A DNA stretch of 36,270 nucleotides, taken from Companilactobacillus versmoldensis DSM 14857 = KCTC 3814 (GTDB lineage: Bacteria; Bacillota; Bacilli; Lactobacillales; Lactobacillaceae). How positions within the stretch are numbered: position 1 is the stretch's first letter; each line of letters begins with the position of its first letter. The DNA is taken from contig NZ_AZFA01000020.1 in the NCBI RefSeq assembly GCF_001434295.1, positions 1-36,270 of the forward strand. The letters run 5' to 3'. A program made the position numbers and the translations under genes. Of the stretch, positions 19,966 through 28,955 are shown one piece after another. The notes under the pieces are model-generated. The model did not search any database. It was given only the letters and a program-made list of their open reading frames with translations, and had not been told where the DNA came from.

Positions 19966-21405
19966 ATGACAACTGAAAAATCAGCAGTGTTTATTATTTT
20001 TGGGGGTTCTGGGGACTTAGCTCATCGGAAATTATATCCAGCTATGTATAATCTTTATAAATCAGGAGTACTTAAGGATCACTTTGCGGTCATTGGTACT
20101 GCTAGAAGACCTTGGAGTGACGACTACTATCGTTCGACAGTGGTTGATTCGCTTGAGGATGTCGACGATGATGAGAAAGCCATGACAGAATTTTCAAAGC
20201 ATTTCTTCTATCAATCACATGATGTGACTGATTCCGATCACTATATTGCTTTGAAGAACTTAGCTGCCAAATTGGATGATCAATTCGATACTGGTCATAA
20301 TCGGATCTATTATATGGCTATTGCCCCACGTTTCTTTGGAACCGTAGCTGAGCATATCAATTCTGAAGGTCTCAAGACTGATGGATACAATCGTTTGGTT
20401 ATTGAAAAGCCTTTTGGACGTTCATTTGATAGTGCTTGCGATTTGAATAGTTCCTTGACGAAGACTTTTTCAGAGTCAGAGATTTATCGGATGGATCACT
20501 ATCTTGGTAAGTTTATGGTGCAACAATTAACTGATATCAGAATGAAAAATAAGACTTTTGAAAAAGCACTCGATCATAAGTACGTTTCCAACATGCAAAT
20601 AACACTTTCTGAATCACTTGGTGTTGAAGACCGTGGTGGCTATTATGAAACTGCTGGGGTCCTACGTGATATGATTCAAAATCATATTATGCAGATCATT
20701 GGTGCAGTTGCCATGGATGAACCTGCTAAGCTTGACTCTGATTCGATTCATGAAGTTAAACGAGCTGTCTTTGCCAATTTGAAGGATCTAACTCCCGAGG
20801 AAGTTGATCAAAACTTTGTCCGTGGACAATATGGTGAAGATGCTACTGGCAAACTTAAGGCTTATCGTGAGGAAGACAATGTCGATGCTAACTCGAATAT
20901 CGAAACTTTCGTTGCTGGTAAAGTAACGATGAGTAACGAACGTTGGGATGGCGTACCATTCTATGTTCGTTCAGGTAAGAGAATGCCAGCTAAGTCTTCA
21001 AGAATCGATGTTGTCTTTAATGATAAAGTTGAAGAACTGGGTATCAAGCCAAATACGACCGTTACTTTCTTGATCGAACCTGAAAATGGTAGTTCGATCT
21101 TAGTTAACGGAATAGATTATCAATCAGCTAACCAAGACTTCATTAAGTTCCCTGAAGATAGTCATTACTTTGACAACGAGCGTGAAGCTTATGAAAGCTT
21201 AATGATCGATATTTTAGATGGCGACCAAATTCACTTTACTTTGTGGGATGAGTTACAAAATACTTGGAAATATGTTGATGTCATCCGTCAACAATGGGAT
21301 AATGAAACACCTGATTTTCCTAACTATATGAGTAAAACAATTGGTCCAGATGCTGCTTCAGAATTACTTGAAAAAGATGGTAATACTTGGGTCTGGGACG
21401 CTTAA
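19966..21405 (+). CDS. zwf: glucose-6-phosphate 1-dehydrogenase
   Basis: Oxidises glucose 6-phosphate to 6-phosphogluconolactone with NADP+, the entry to the oxidative pentose phosphate (and phosphoketolase) route. The 479-residue protein has the cofactor motif GGSGDLA (13-19), the substrate-binding stretch MDHYLGK (176-182) and the catalytic His240 in QNHIMQ. The ATG at 19966 follows AGGAG; an in-frame ATG at 19939 has no ribosome site and would add nine residues. The residue after DHYLGK is Phe183 where many family members have Glu, and the following stretch departs from the common FGNPIF-type sequence, so this is a diverged but apparently active form. Confidence 0.95.
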   Translation: MTTEKSAVFIIFGGSGDLAHRKLYPAMYNLYKSGVLKDHFAVIGTARRPWSDDYYRSTVVDSLEDVDDDEKAMTEFSKHFFYQSHDVTDSDHYIALKNLAAKLDDQFDTGHNRIYYMAIAPRFFGTVAEHINSEGLKTDGYNRLVIEKPFGRSFDSACDLNSSLTKTFSESEIYRMDHYLGKFMVQQLTDIRMKNKTFEKALDHKYVSNMQITLSESLGVEDRGGYYETAGVLRDMIQNHIMQIIGAVAMDEPAKLDSDSIHEVKRAVFANLKDLTPEEVDQNFVRGQYGEDATGKLKAYREEDNVDANSNIETFVAGKVTMSNERWDGVPFYVRSGKRMPAKSSRIDVVFNDKVEELGIKPNTTVTFLIEPENGSSILVNGIDYQSANQDFIKFPEDSHYFDNEREAYESLMIDILDGDQIHFTLWDELQNTWKYVDVIRQQWDNETPDFPNYMSKTIGPDAASELLEKDGNTWVWDA

Positions 21406-21421
21406 TTGGTGGTGATCGTTC

Positions 21422-22555
21422 ATCGGATTTTTAAAGATTCCAATTATAATTGAAGAAAACCGAAAAATCATCCATGTTGACATGGATGCTTTTTTTGCGT
21501 CTGTAGAAGAACGTGAACATCCCCAATATAAAAAGAAATGCTTGATTGTCGCCCCTGATCCGCGTAAAAATCATCATCATGGAGTGGTGACAACGGCTAA
21601 TTATAATGCTCGTAAGTACGGTGCGCATTCTGCTATGCCGGCTCAACAAGCTATTGAGTTGATCCCGAAAGATAAACTAGTTATCGCTCCGCCAAATTTC
21701 GAATTATATCGAAAGACTTCTGAATACATTCATAACATTTTTGGTGAAGTTACGGACACTTATCAATCGGTAGCTTTAGATGAAGCATATTTAGATGTGA
21801 CTAAAAATAAGTTGAATGAGAATAATGTCACCCGAATCGCTAATTACTTGCAGCAACGAATCGTTAAGGAAACACATTTGACTTGTTCGGTGGGGATTTC
21901 CTACAATAAATTTTTGGCCAAGATGGCCTCAGATTATCGTAAGCCCTTTGGTCGGACGTTGATTTTGGGTGCATACGCGGAGGATTTCTTAAAGCCGATC
22001 CCGATCGAGAAATTCAATGGTATTGGTAAGACTACTCAAAAGAAGCTACACGAGATGAATATATATACTGGAGCAGACTTACAAAATTTAGATCAGGATA
22101 CTTTTCTCGATACCTTTGGTAAAATGGGATATGTGATGTATCGTCGAGTTCATGGGATCGATGATTCGCCAGTCGAAGGCAATCGGATTCGCAAGTCGAT
22201 TGGTCGTGAACGGACTTATGATCGAAACATTTTATACAGTGCTGACATCCATCATGAATTGAAAAAGCTGGCTAAAATGGTCAGCAATGATTTGAAAAAA
22301 CGCCGACAACATGGGAAGACTGTAGTTTTGAAATTGCGTGATTCTGATTTTGATACTGTGACTAAGCGGTCAACCTTTCAAGATTATGTTCAAAGTGAGG
22401 CTGACCTGTACCGAATCGCTTCAGAAATTTATGATAAATTGGACGTCAAAGGGCGTAAAATAAGATTGTTAGGAATTACCGTAACTAATCTGGATCCTCT
22501 TTCATATGAAGAGGTCAGGTTAAATTTGTTTTCAAGTGAGGATAAAGATGAATAA
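21422..22555 (+). CDS. dinB: DNA polymerase IV (Y-family), apparent ATC start
   Basis: Low-fidelity translesion polymerase. The 377-residue reading includes KIIHVDMDAFFASVE with the catalytic Asp20 and steric-gate region, ALDEAYLDV with the second catalytic pair Asp120/Glu121, the HhH region FNGIGKTTQKKL, and a little-finger domain to the end. The first in-frame ATG (21482) is the Met of VDMD and would remove catalytic Asp20, so the true start is upstream. No ATG, GTG or TTG exists between the in-frame stop at 21413 and 21482. ATC at 21422, six bases after GGTGGTGA, is the best-placed start, giving (M)GFLKIPIIIEENRKIIHVD. A start-codon mutation or base error is the alternative. No SOS box was seen; the gene is 16 bases after zwf. 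Confidence 0.88.
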   Translation: MGFLKIPIIIEENRKIIHVDMDAFFASVEEREHPQYKKKCLIVAPDPRKNHHHGVVTTANYNARKYGAHSAMPAQQAIELIPKDKLVIAPPNFELYRKTSEYIHNIFGEVTDTYQSVALDEAYLDVTKNKLNENNVTRIANYLQQRIVKETHLTCSVGISYNKFLAKMASDYRKPFGRTLILGAYAEDFLKPIPIEKFNGIGKTTQKKLHEMNIYTGADLQNLDQDTFLDTFGKMGYVMYRRVHGIDDSPVEGNRIRKSIGRERTYDRNILYSADIHHELKKLAKMVSNDLKKRRQHGKTVVLKLRDSDFDTVTKRSTFQDYVQSEADLYRIASEIYDKLDVKGRKIRLLGITVTNLDPLSYEEVRLNLFSSEDKDE

Positions 22556-23504
22556 ATTTTCAGACATTATTGGAACTATTAAAAAGTACGACAAGATTAT
22601 CGTGTTAAGACATACTAATCCGGACCCTGATGCCCTGGGTTCTCAAAATGGATTAGCCAATGCAATCAAGGAAGCATTTCCCGAAAAGAAAGTCTTGATC
22701 GGTGGTAATGATGCTGAAGGTTTAAAATGGTTGTCAACGATGGATGAAGTCAGTGATGCTGATTTTTCAGGGGCTTTAGTTATCGTAACTGATACTGCTA
22801 ATACTGATCGAATCGATGACGCTCGCTACGATTCAGGTGCTTACTTGATAAAGATCGACCACCATCCAAATGATGAGGATTATGGTGATCAACTTTTCGT
22901 CAATACTGATGCTAGTTCATCAGCCGAGATCATTGCTGATCTAATTGCTGATACTCCAGAATTTAATTTGTCGAAGACGGTTGCTTATTATTTATATGCT
23001 GGTATAGTTGGTGACACTGGTCGTTTTCTTTATCCTGCTACAACTCAACATACGATGAACGTTGCAGGTCAATTTTTAGCAACAGGTATCGATGCTGCTA
23101 GTATCAATCAAAATATGAATCAAATAACTTTAGCTCAAGCTAAACTACAAGGTGAATTGTTTGATCGCTTGAAGATCGACGAATCCGGTGCAGCTTTGGC
23201 CGTGATCGATGATGATTTGATCAAGAAACTTGATATTACACGTGAGCAAGCTAATTCAGTCGTTTCGACTCCGGGTCGTTTAAAAGAGGTCCACTCATGG
23301 CTTGAAGCAGTCGAAAAAGATGATGGGACATTCAGGATGCATTTACGTTCTCAAGGTCCAGTTATCAATGGTTTAGCTAAAGAACACAATGGTGGTGGCC
23401 ATCCACTTGCTAGTGGTGCAGATGCTAAGGACTTAGCTGAAGTCGAAGAAATGTATCAAGAATTAATTAAAATCGTGAACGACTTTTACCAGAGAGGTGA
23501 ATAG
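22548..23504 (+). CDS. nrnA: DHH/DHHA1 phosphoesterase, NrnA-type oligoribonuclease/pAp phosphatase
   Basis: Degrades short RNA oligonucleotides and dephosphorylates 3'-phosphoadenosine 5'-phosphate. The 318-residue protein starts MNKFSDIIGTIKKYDKIIVL, then RHTNPDPDALGSQ (DHH metal site), IVTDTAN, the DHH motif proper at D104-H105-H106, and the DHHA1 GGGH at 282-285. ATG at 22548 has a GAGGA box inside the dinB end, and the genes overlap by eight bases, so translation is probably coupled to dinB. Confidence 0.93.
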   Translation: MNKFSDIIGTIKKYDKIIVLRHTNPDPDALGSQNGLANAIKEAFPEKKVLIGGNDAEGLKWLSTMDEVSDADFSGALVIVTDTANTDRIDDARYDSGAYLIKIDHHPNDEDYGDQLFVNTDASSSAEIIADLIADTPEFNLSKTVAYYLYAGIVGDTGRFLYPATTQHTMNVAGQFLATGIDAASINQNMNQITLAQAKLQGELFDRLKIDESGAALAVIDDDLIKKLDITREQANSVVSTPGRLKEVHSWLEAVEKDDGTFRMHLRSQGPVINGLAKEHNGGGHPLASGADAKDLAEVEEMYQELIKIVNDFYQRGE

Positions 23505-24845
23505 ATGACTAAATTTTCACAATATAACTTTAAAGATGCTATCAATAAATCGTTAGCAGAGATCAACTTCGATGAACCAACCGAGGTTCAAGAAGCCGTG
23601 ATCCCAATGGTCAATAAGAAAAAAGATGTAATCGTCCAGTCGATGACTGGTTCTGGTAAGACACACGCCTTCTTGTTGCCAATTATGAATTCAATTACTA
23701 AAGAACCAACTGTTCAAGCACTGATTGCGACACCAAGTCGTGAATTGGCTTATCAAATTTATGAAGATACTCAAGCCATTTTGAAAAATTTTGGCGAAGA
23801 TTATAATGCCTTTATCTTCGTTGGTGGAACTGACAAACAACGTCAGCAAAAAAAATTACAAGCTCACCAACCACAGATTGCTATCGGAACTCCCGGTAGA
23901 CTATGGGATTTGATCAAGGAAAATGATCTGCACGTGGAAAACGTTGAACGTTTCATCGTTGACGAAGCAGATATGACATTAGACATGGGCTTTTTAGACG
24001 ATGTTATCAATATTGCTGCTAAGATGCCTGAAAAACATGAGACAGCTGTCTTCTCAGCAACCATCCCACAAAAGCTTGAACCTTTCTTGCAAAAATATAT
24101 GACAGGTCCTAAGAAGATTGAGATCAAGAATAAACATGTTATCTCGAAAACTGTTGATAACTGGTTGATGTTCACTCATGGTCGGGATAAGAAGGCCTTG
24201 ATCTACAAGCTGATGACTTTAGGTGAGCCGTATATGGTCTTGGTTTTCGCTAATACGAAAAAGACCGTTGATGAGATCTATGAATATTTGAAACAGCAAG
24301 GTTTGAAAGTTGCTCGTCTGCATGGTGGTCTAACACCTCGTGAACGTAAACGGACAATGAGACAAATTGAAAATATGGATTACCAATTCGTTGTAGCAAC
24401 TGATCTAGCTGCTCGAGGGATCGATATCGATGGAGTCTCTCATGTCATCAATGCTGAGATCCCCGATGACTTGGAATTCTTTATTCATCGTGTTGGTCGG
24501 ACAGGTCGTAATGGGATGCCTGGTACAGCCATCACTTTCTACGATCCAGGTGAAGAAAATAAAGTCACTGAGATTGAAAAGATGGGTATCAAGTTCAAGC
24601 CTAAGGAACTTAAAGATAATGAGATTGTTGATGGTTATGACCGTGAACGTCGTGACAAGCGTCATGCGACAACTGAAAAATTGGATCCAAAGTTAGTTGG
24701 TTTCGTTAAGAAACAAAAAGTTAAGCGTAAGCCTGGCTATAAGAAAAAGATCAAAACAGCAATCAATACTGAAAAACGTCAACAAAGAAAGATCAAGAAC
24801 CGTCAAGAAAAACGTGACCTACGTAAGGCACGTCGTTCAAAATAG
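23505..24845 (+). CDS. cshB: DEAD-box RNA helicase, CshB-like
   Basis: ATP-dependent RNA helicase of the cold-shock/ribosome-assembly type. The 446-residue protein has the Q motif (about residues 1-26), TGSGKT (48-53), PSRELAYQ, DEAD at 153-156, SAT (about 184-186) and HRVGRTGR (about 328-335). A strongly basic C-terminal tail (about 385-446, rich in Lys/Arg) replaces any extra folded domain and probably binds RNA. The size and the N-terminal FSQYNFKDAINKSL favour CshB over CshA. The ATG directly follows the nrnA stop (TAG-ATG) with an AGAGGTGA box. Confidence 0.92.
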   Translation: MTKFSQYNFKDAINKSLAEINFDEPTEVQEAVIPMVNKKKDVIVQSMTGSGKTHAFLLPIMNSITKEPTVQALIATPSRELAYQIYEDTQAILKNFGEDYNAFIFVGGTDKQRQQKKLQAHQPQIAIGTPGRLWDLIKENDLHVENVERFIVDEADMTLDMGFLDDVINIAAKMPEKHETAVFSATIPQKLEPFLQKYMTGPKKIEIKNKHVISKTVDNWLMFTHGRDKKALIYKLMTLGEPYMVLVFANTKKTVDEIYEYLKQQGLKVARLHGGLTPRERKRTMRQIENMDYQFVVATDLAARGIDIDGVSHVINAEIPDDLEFFIHRVGRTGRNGMPGTAITFYDPGEENKVTEIEKMGIKFKPKELKDNEIVDGYDRERRDKRHATTEKLDPKLVGFVKKQKVKRKPGYKKKIKTAINTEKRQQRKIKNRQEKRDLRKARRSK

Positions 24846-24865
24846 CTTTTGGTTAAGTATAAATA

Positions 24866-24894
24866 TTGACAATTCAGCCATTTATAATTAAAAT
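24866..24894 (+). promoter_or_regulatory. sigma-A promoter of alaS
   Basis: TTGACA (24866-24871), 17 bases, TAAAAT (24889-24894). It would start transcription near 24901, at the beginning of the T-box leader. Confidence 0.8.
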
Positions 24895-24900
24895 TTCCAC

Positions 24901-25086
24901 TGGATATAGCAAATAGGCTCAAATCATAAAGAGAGGGCTAGTTGGTGAGAAAGCCTGGTTTTTCCTATTTGTTGCTACCAGTTGGTAATTAAAACGTAAA
25001 TAATTTGTTGAGAGGCTAACGATAATCGTTGCAAACAAGGTGGTACCGCGCATGGGCGTCCTTGGTGTTGCAACGATTTTTGTTTT
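24901..25086 (+). promoter_or_regulatory. T-box riboswitch (alanine) upstream of alaS
   Basis: The leader has the stem I features AGAGAGGG and GTTGGTGAGA (from 24931), a plausible specifier codon GCT (Ala) at 24974-24976, and the T-box sequence AGGTGGTACCGCG at 25038-25050. Uncharged tRNA-Ala should pair with the specifier and with the T-box bulge, stabilising the antiterminator and allowing alaS transcription. The assignment to alanine rests on both the codon and the downstream gene. Confidence 0.95.
25024..25086 (+). terminator. T-box-controlled terminator
   Basis: Arms AATCGTTGCAA (25024-25034) and TTGCAACGATT (25068-25078), inner pairs CAAGG/CCTTG, and a T-rich tail. The structure includes the T-box sequence and so is mutually exclusive with the antiterminator. 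Confidence 0.9.
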
Positions 25087-25097
25087 AAGGGAGAACA

Positions 25098-27746
25098 ATG
25101 AAGAATCTATCAAGTTCAGAAATCAGACAAATGTTTTTAGACTTTTTCCAGACAAAAGGTCATACGATCGAACCTAGTGCATCATTAGTACCAGTCAATG
25201 ATCCAACTTTATTGTGGGTCAATTCTGGTGTGGCCACTTTGAAGAAATATTTTGACGGATCAGTCGTTCCAAAAAATCCACGGATCACGAATGCTCAAAA
25301 ATGCATCAGAACTAATGATATCGAAAACGTTGGTAAGACAGCTCGTCACCAAACGTTCTTTGAGATGCTAGGAAACTTTTCGGTTGGTGATTACTTTAAG
25401 AAGGAAGTAATCCCTTGGGCATTTGAGTTTTTAACAAGTCCGGACTGGCTCGATATGGATCCAGAAAAGCTTTATGTAACAACTTATCCAAAAGATACTG
25501 ATACCCAGAAACTTTGGGCTGAAGTGGGTATCGATCCTGATCATATTTATAAAGTTGAAGACAACTTCTGGGATATCGGTGAAGGTCCATGTGGCCCTGA
25601 CTCAGAGATCTTCTACGATCGTGGTCAATCATTCAACAACTTACCTGAAAACGACCCTGAAAGTTATCCAGGCGGTGAGAACGAACGTTACCTTGAAGTT
25701 TGGAACATTGTTTTCTCTGAATTGAATCATTTACCATCTGGCAAATACGTTGAACAACCACATAAGAACATTGATACGGGTATGGGACTTGAAAGATTAG
25801 TTTCCATTATCCAAGGTACTAAGACTAACTTTGAAACTGATTTGTTCATGCCTTTGATCGAACACGTTGAAGGCCTTAGTGATAATCGTAAATATGATAC
25901 TAGTGACGCTGATGACGTCTCCTTCAAGATCATTGCTGACCATGCTAGAACAGTTTCTTTTGCTGTCGGTGATGGCGCATTGCCTTCAAATGAAGGCCGT
26001 GGCTATGTCATCCGTCGTTTGATCAGACGAGCAGTTTTGAATGGTAAGAAGTTAGGCATCAATGGACCATTCCTTTATAAATTAGTCCCAATCGTTGGTA
26101 AGATCATGGAAAGTTACTATCCAGAAGTCAGCCAACAACAAGAGTTCATTTCCAAGACCATCAAGGCTGAAGAAAAACGTTTCTCAGAAACACTGAATGA
26201 TGGGCTTCAATTACTGAATGGGGTAATCGCCGATCTTAAAAAGGATAACGAGCAAGTTATTGATGGTGAGAGTGCCTTCAAGTTATTCGATACATACGGT
26301 TTCCCACTTGAGATGACAGTTGAATATGCTCATGATGAAGGGATGTCTGTTGACGAAGATGGTTTCAAACATAACATGGAACTTCAACGTGAACGTGCTC
26401 GTCAAGCTCGTGGTGATTTACAATCGATGGGTATGCAAGATGAGACCTTGATGGAGATCAAGACGCCAAGTGAGTTTATCGGTTACGATCACAATGAAGC
26501 TACTGCTACATTGAAAGATATCGTCGTTAACGATGAAATAGTCGATTCGGTAAACATGACGACTGAACAAGCTCAATTGATTTTTGATCAAACTCCGTTT
26601 TATGCTGAGATGGGTGGACAGGTTGCTGATATTGGTAATATCTACGATGAAAACAACAATCAAGTTGCTGAAGTCATGGATGTTCAGCACGCCCCTAATG
26701 GTCAAAATATTCATATTGTAAAGGTCATTTCTGAATTAGACGTTAATCAAAAATATGTTTTGAAGATCAACGTTGATTTCCGTGAAAAGGTTCGTCACAA
26801 TCACACGGCAACGCACTTGTTAGATCAAGCCTTGCGTGAAGTGGTCGATCCACGGACACATCAAGCTGGTTCGTTAGTTGAGCCAGGTTACTTGAGATTT
26901 GATTTCAATAGTAATGATGCCTTGAACGACCAACAGATCAGTCAACTTGAAAAGATCATCAATGAAAAGATTTGGGCAGCTATCCCGGTTAAGACGGAAG
27001 TTCTACCAATTGAAGAAGCTAAAAAGAAAAAGGGTGCCATTGCCATGTTTAGTGAGAAATATGGTGATACTGTCCGAGTAGTTGAAGTAGACGATTACTC
27101 AGTTGAATTCTGTGGTGGTACTCACGTAAGCAATACTGCAGAGATTGGTTTATTCAAGATCACTTCTGAATCCGCGGTTGGTTCTGGTGTCCGTCGGATC
27201 GATGCAGTTACTGGTGAAGAAGCTTTTGAATATTTGAATGATCAGTTAAGCTTGTTGAAAGAAACAGCTGGTAAAATGAAGGTCAACCAATTTAAGGATG
27301 TTCCTGCAAGAGCTGAGCAGTTGGTCGACGAAGTCAAACAATTGAAACGTGATAATCAAAACTTAAAGGTTCAATTGACTAGTCAAAAATCAGCTGAAGT
27401 CTTTGACAAAGTTGAAGAGATCAGTGGTCTGAATGTTATCGCCAATGTGATCTCAGGTGCTGATATGGCAACCTTGAGACAATTGGCTGATAAGTGGAAG
27501 AGTGAACAAAAGTCTGATGTCTTAGTCTTGGGAGCTGGTTCCGGAGATAAAGCTAATCTGGTCGTTTCAGTTGGTAAAGATGCTCAAGCTAAGGGTCTAA
27601 AAGCCGGTGATTTGATCAAACAAATCGCCAAAGAGATTCAAGGTGGCGGTGGTGGCCGTCCTGACATGGCTCAAGCTGGTGGAAAAGATCCTAATGGTTT
27701 GACAAAAGCATTACAAAAAGCTAAAGATATTATTAAAAATACTTAA
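25098..27746 (+). CDS. alaS: alanyl-tRNA synthetase
   Basis: Charges tRNA-Ala. The 882-residue protein is of normal length, with the class II catalytic core (about 1-245, NPRITNAQKCIRTNDIENVG and GMGLERL), the tRNA-recognition domain, the editing domain with HNHTATHLL (about 572-580) and CGGTH (672-676) zinc site, and the C-Ala domain (about 755-882) with GGGGGRPDMAQAGG. The start has a GGGAGA box. It is under T-box control and probably cotranscribed with the following genes in part. Confidence 0.98.
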   Translation: MKNLSSSEIRQMFLDFFQTKGHTIEPSASLVPVNDPTLLWVNSGVATLKKYFDGSVVPKNPRITNAQKCIRTNDIENVGKTARHQTFFEMLGNFSVGDYFKKEVIPWAFEFLTSPDWLDMDPEKLYVTTYPKDTDTQKLWAEVGIDPDHIYKVEDNFWDIGEGPCGPDSEIFYDRGQSFNNLPENDPESYPGGENERYLEVWNIVFSELNHLPSGKYVEQPHKNIDTGMGLERLVSIIQGTKTNFETDLFMPLIEHVEGLSDNRKYDTSDADDVSFKIIADHARTVSFAVGDGALPSNEGRGYVIRRLIRRAVLNGKKLGINGPFLYKLVPIVGKIMESYYPEVSQQQEFISKTIKAEEKRFSETLNDGLQLLNGVIADLKKDNEQVIDGESAFKLFDTYGFPLEMTVEYAHDEGMSVDEDGFKHNMELQRERARQARGDLQSMGMQDETLMEIKTPSEFIGYDHNEATATLKDIVVNDEIVDSVNMTTEQAQLIFDQTPFYAEMGGQVADIGNIYDENNNQVAEVMDVQHAPNGQNIHIVKVISELDVNQKYVLKINVDFREKVRHNHTATHLLDQALREVVDPRTHQAGSLVEPGYLRFDFNSNDALNDQQISQLEKIINEKIWAAIPVKTEVLPIEEAKKKKGAIAMFSEKYGDTVRVVEVDDYSVEFCGGTHVSNTAEIGLFKITSESAVGSGVRRIDAVTGEEAFEYLNDQLSLLKETAGKMKVNQFKDVPARAEQLVDEVKQLKRDNQNLKVQLTSQKSAEVFDKVEEISGLNVIANVISGADMATLRQLADKWKSEQKSDVLVLGAGSGDKANLVVSVGKDAQAKGLKAGDLIKQIAKEIQGGGGGRPDMAQAGGKDPNGLTKALQKAKDIIKNT

Positions 27747-27748
27747 AG

Positions 27749-27765
27749 TGTTCTATAATAGAACA
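27749..27765. promoter_or_regulatory. perfect palindrome over a -10 element upstream of ireB
   Basis: TGTTCTAT-A-ATAGAACA is a perfect 17-base palindrome containing TATAAT (27754-27759). It lies three bases after the alaS stop and 46 bases before ireB. It could be an operator overlapping a promoter, or a short hairpin in the alaS-ireB RNA. No known operator is matched exactly. Confidence 0.45.
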
Positions 27766-27810
27766 TGATAACTAACGGTCACTTTAATAATATTAAATGG
27801 AGATTTTGCC

Positions 27811-28068
27811 ATGAGTTCACTTGATAAAACAATGAGTTTTAACTTTAACGAAAATAAAGGTAGAGACGTTAAAGAGACTTTACAAAGCGTCTATCAATCC
27901 TTAGAGGAAAAAGGCTATAATCCAATTAATCAGATCGTTGGATACTTGCTATCTGGTGATCCAGCTTATATTCCTCGTCACAATGACGCTAGAAATTTAA
28001 TTTTAAAACATGAACGAGATGAGATAATCGAAGAATTAGTTAAGAGTTATCTCAATCAAAATAAGTAA
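27811..28068 (+). CDS. ireB: IreB family regulatory phosphoprotein (DUF965, YrzL)
   Basis: An 85-residue cytosolic protein. In Enterococcus faecalis IreB is a substrate of the PASTA-type Ser/Thr kinase IreK and lowers intrinsic cephalosporin resistance; phosphorylation is on N-terminal threonines. Here the N-terminus [11 protein letters not shown] keeps the DKTM context, and the conserved [21 protein letters not shown] core is intact. The order alaS-ireB-ruvX-DUF1292 is standard in Firmicutes. Its stop overlaps the ruvX start by one base. Confidence 0.94.
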   Translation: MSSLDKTMSFNFNENKGRDVKETLQSVYQSLEEKGYNPINQIVGYLLSGDPAYIPRHNDARNLILKHERDEIIEELVKSYLNQNK

Positions 28069-28502
28069 TGCGATTACTCGGATTAGACGTAGGTTCCCGA
28101 ACAGTCGGAGTGGCTGTTAGTGATCTATTGGGATGGACTGCTCAAGGTGTCGAGATCATCCGTATCAACGAGGATAAGGAAGACTTTGGTTTAGACCGTC
28201 TAGAAGAGATCATCAACGAAAAAAAGGCTACTGGAGTAGTGATCGGGTTACCTAAAAATATGAATAATACTGAAGGCCCTCGTGCCGAAAAATCGCGTGA
28301 ATATGGAAAAATGGTCACAGAAAGATTTGAACTTCCTGTTGATTTTACAGATGAACGCTTGACGACCGTACAAGCAGAACGCATGTTAGTCGATGAGGCC
28401 AATGTTTCTCGTCGGAAAAGAAAAAAAGTGATCGATAAAATTGCTGCTGAGATGATTTTACAAAATTATCTAGATGCCAAAGGCAAGCTAACACGAAATT
28501 AG
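28068..28502 (+). CDS. ruvX: YqgF/RuvX family RNase H-fold nuclease
   Basis: A 144-residue RNase H-like protein; family members process the 5' end of pre-16S rRNA and have been proposed as Holliday junction resolvases. Motifs: [16 protein letters not shown] (residues 4-19, first catalytic Asp), [10 protein letters not shown] (about 57-66) and FTDERLTT (about 98-105), plus an Asp/Ile-rich last helix. It starts at an ATG that shares its A with the ireB stop. It probably forms one operon with ireB and the DUF1292 gene. Confidence 0.94.
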   Translation: MRLLGLDVGSRTVGVAVSDLLGWTAQGVEIIRINEDKEDFGLDRLEEIINEKKATGVVIGLPKNMNNTEGPRAEKSREYGKMVTERFELPVDFTDERLTTVQAERMLVDEANVSRRKRKKVIDKIAAEMILQNYLDAKGKLTRN

Positions 28503-28511
28503 GTGAAATTT

Positions 28512-28820
28512 ATGAGTGAAAAATCCGGTTCTAATGATGATATGAAAGAAGTAGTTTTAAGTGATGAGGATGGTAACGAAGAAACTTATGAAATTCTCTT
28601 TACTTTTGACTCAGATGATTATGGTAAGTCTTACGTTTTCCTTTATCCTAAGAAAGCCGAGGGTTCTGATGAAATCGAAGTTCAAGCCTTCTCATTCTCA
28701 CCAGATGAAAATGGTGACGTTGACGCTGGAGAATTGAATCCAATTGAGGATCCAGAAGAGTGGGACATGGTTCAAGAAGTCCTTAACACATTCACAAATG
28801 ATGATAATCAAGATATCTAA
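28512..28820 (+). CDS. DUF1292 family protein (YrzB-like)
   Basis: A 102-residue very acidic protein (Asp/Glu-rich throughout, ending in NDDNQDI). It matches DUF1292 by the [28 protein letters not shown] pattern and by its place after ireB-ruvX. Function is not established. The ATG at 28512 is seven bases after AGGTG; an in-frame GTG at 28503 is part of that ribosome site. A terminator follows. Confidence 0.9.
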   Translation: MSEKSGSNDDMKEVVLSDEDGNEETYEILFTFDSDDYGKSYVFLYPKKAEGSDEIEVQAFSFSPDENGDVDAGELNPIEDPEEWDMVQEVLNTFTNDDNQDI

Positions 28821-28826
28821 TAAAAT

Positions 28827-28864
28827 TACGAACTATGATCCGTAGGGATTACGGTTCGTATTTT
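28827..28864 (+). terminator. intrinsic terminator after the DUF1292 gene
   Basis: Arms TACGAAC (28827-28833) and GTTCGTA (28854-28860) with inner pairs CCGT/ACGG, followed by TTTT. It closes the alaS-ireB-ruvX group. Confidence 0.8.
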
Positions 28865-28955
28865 ATTGTTTAAGGTGTCCTTAATATCAGGTATTTGCAT
28901 CAGTAATATTGTGATAAAATTAATAGATACACTGAACTATTCTTAAGGGGATAAA

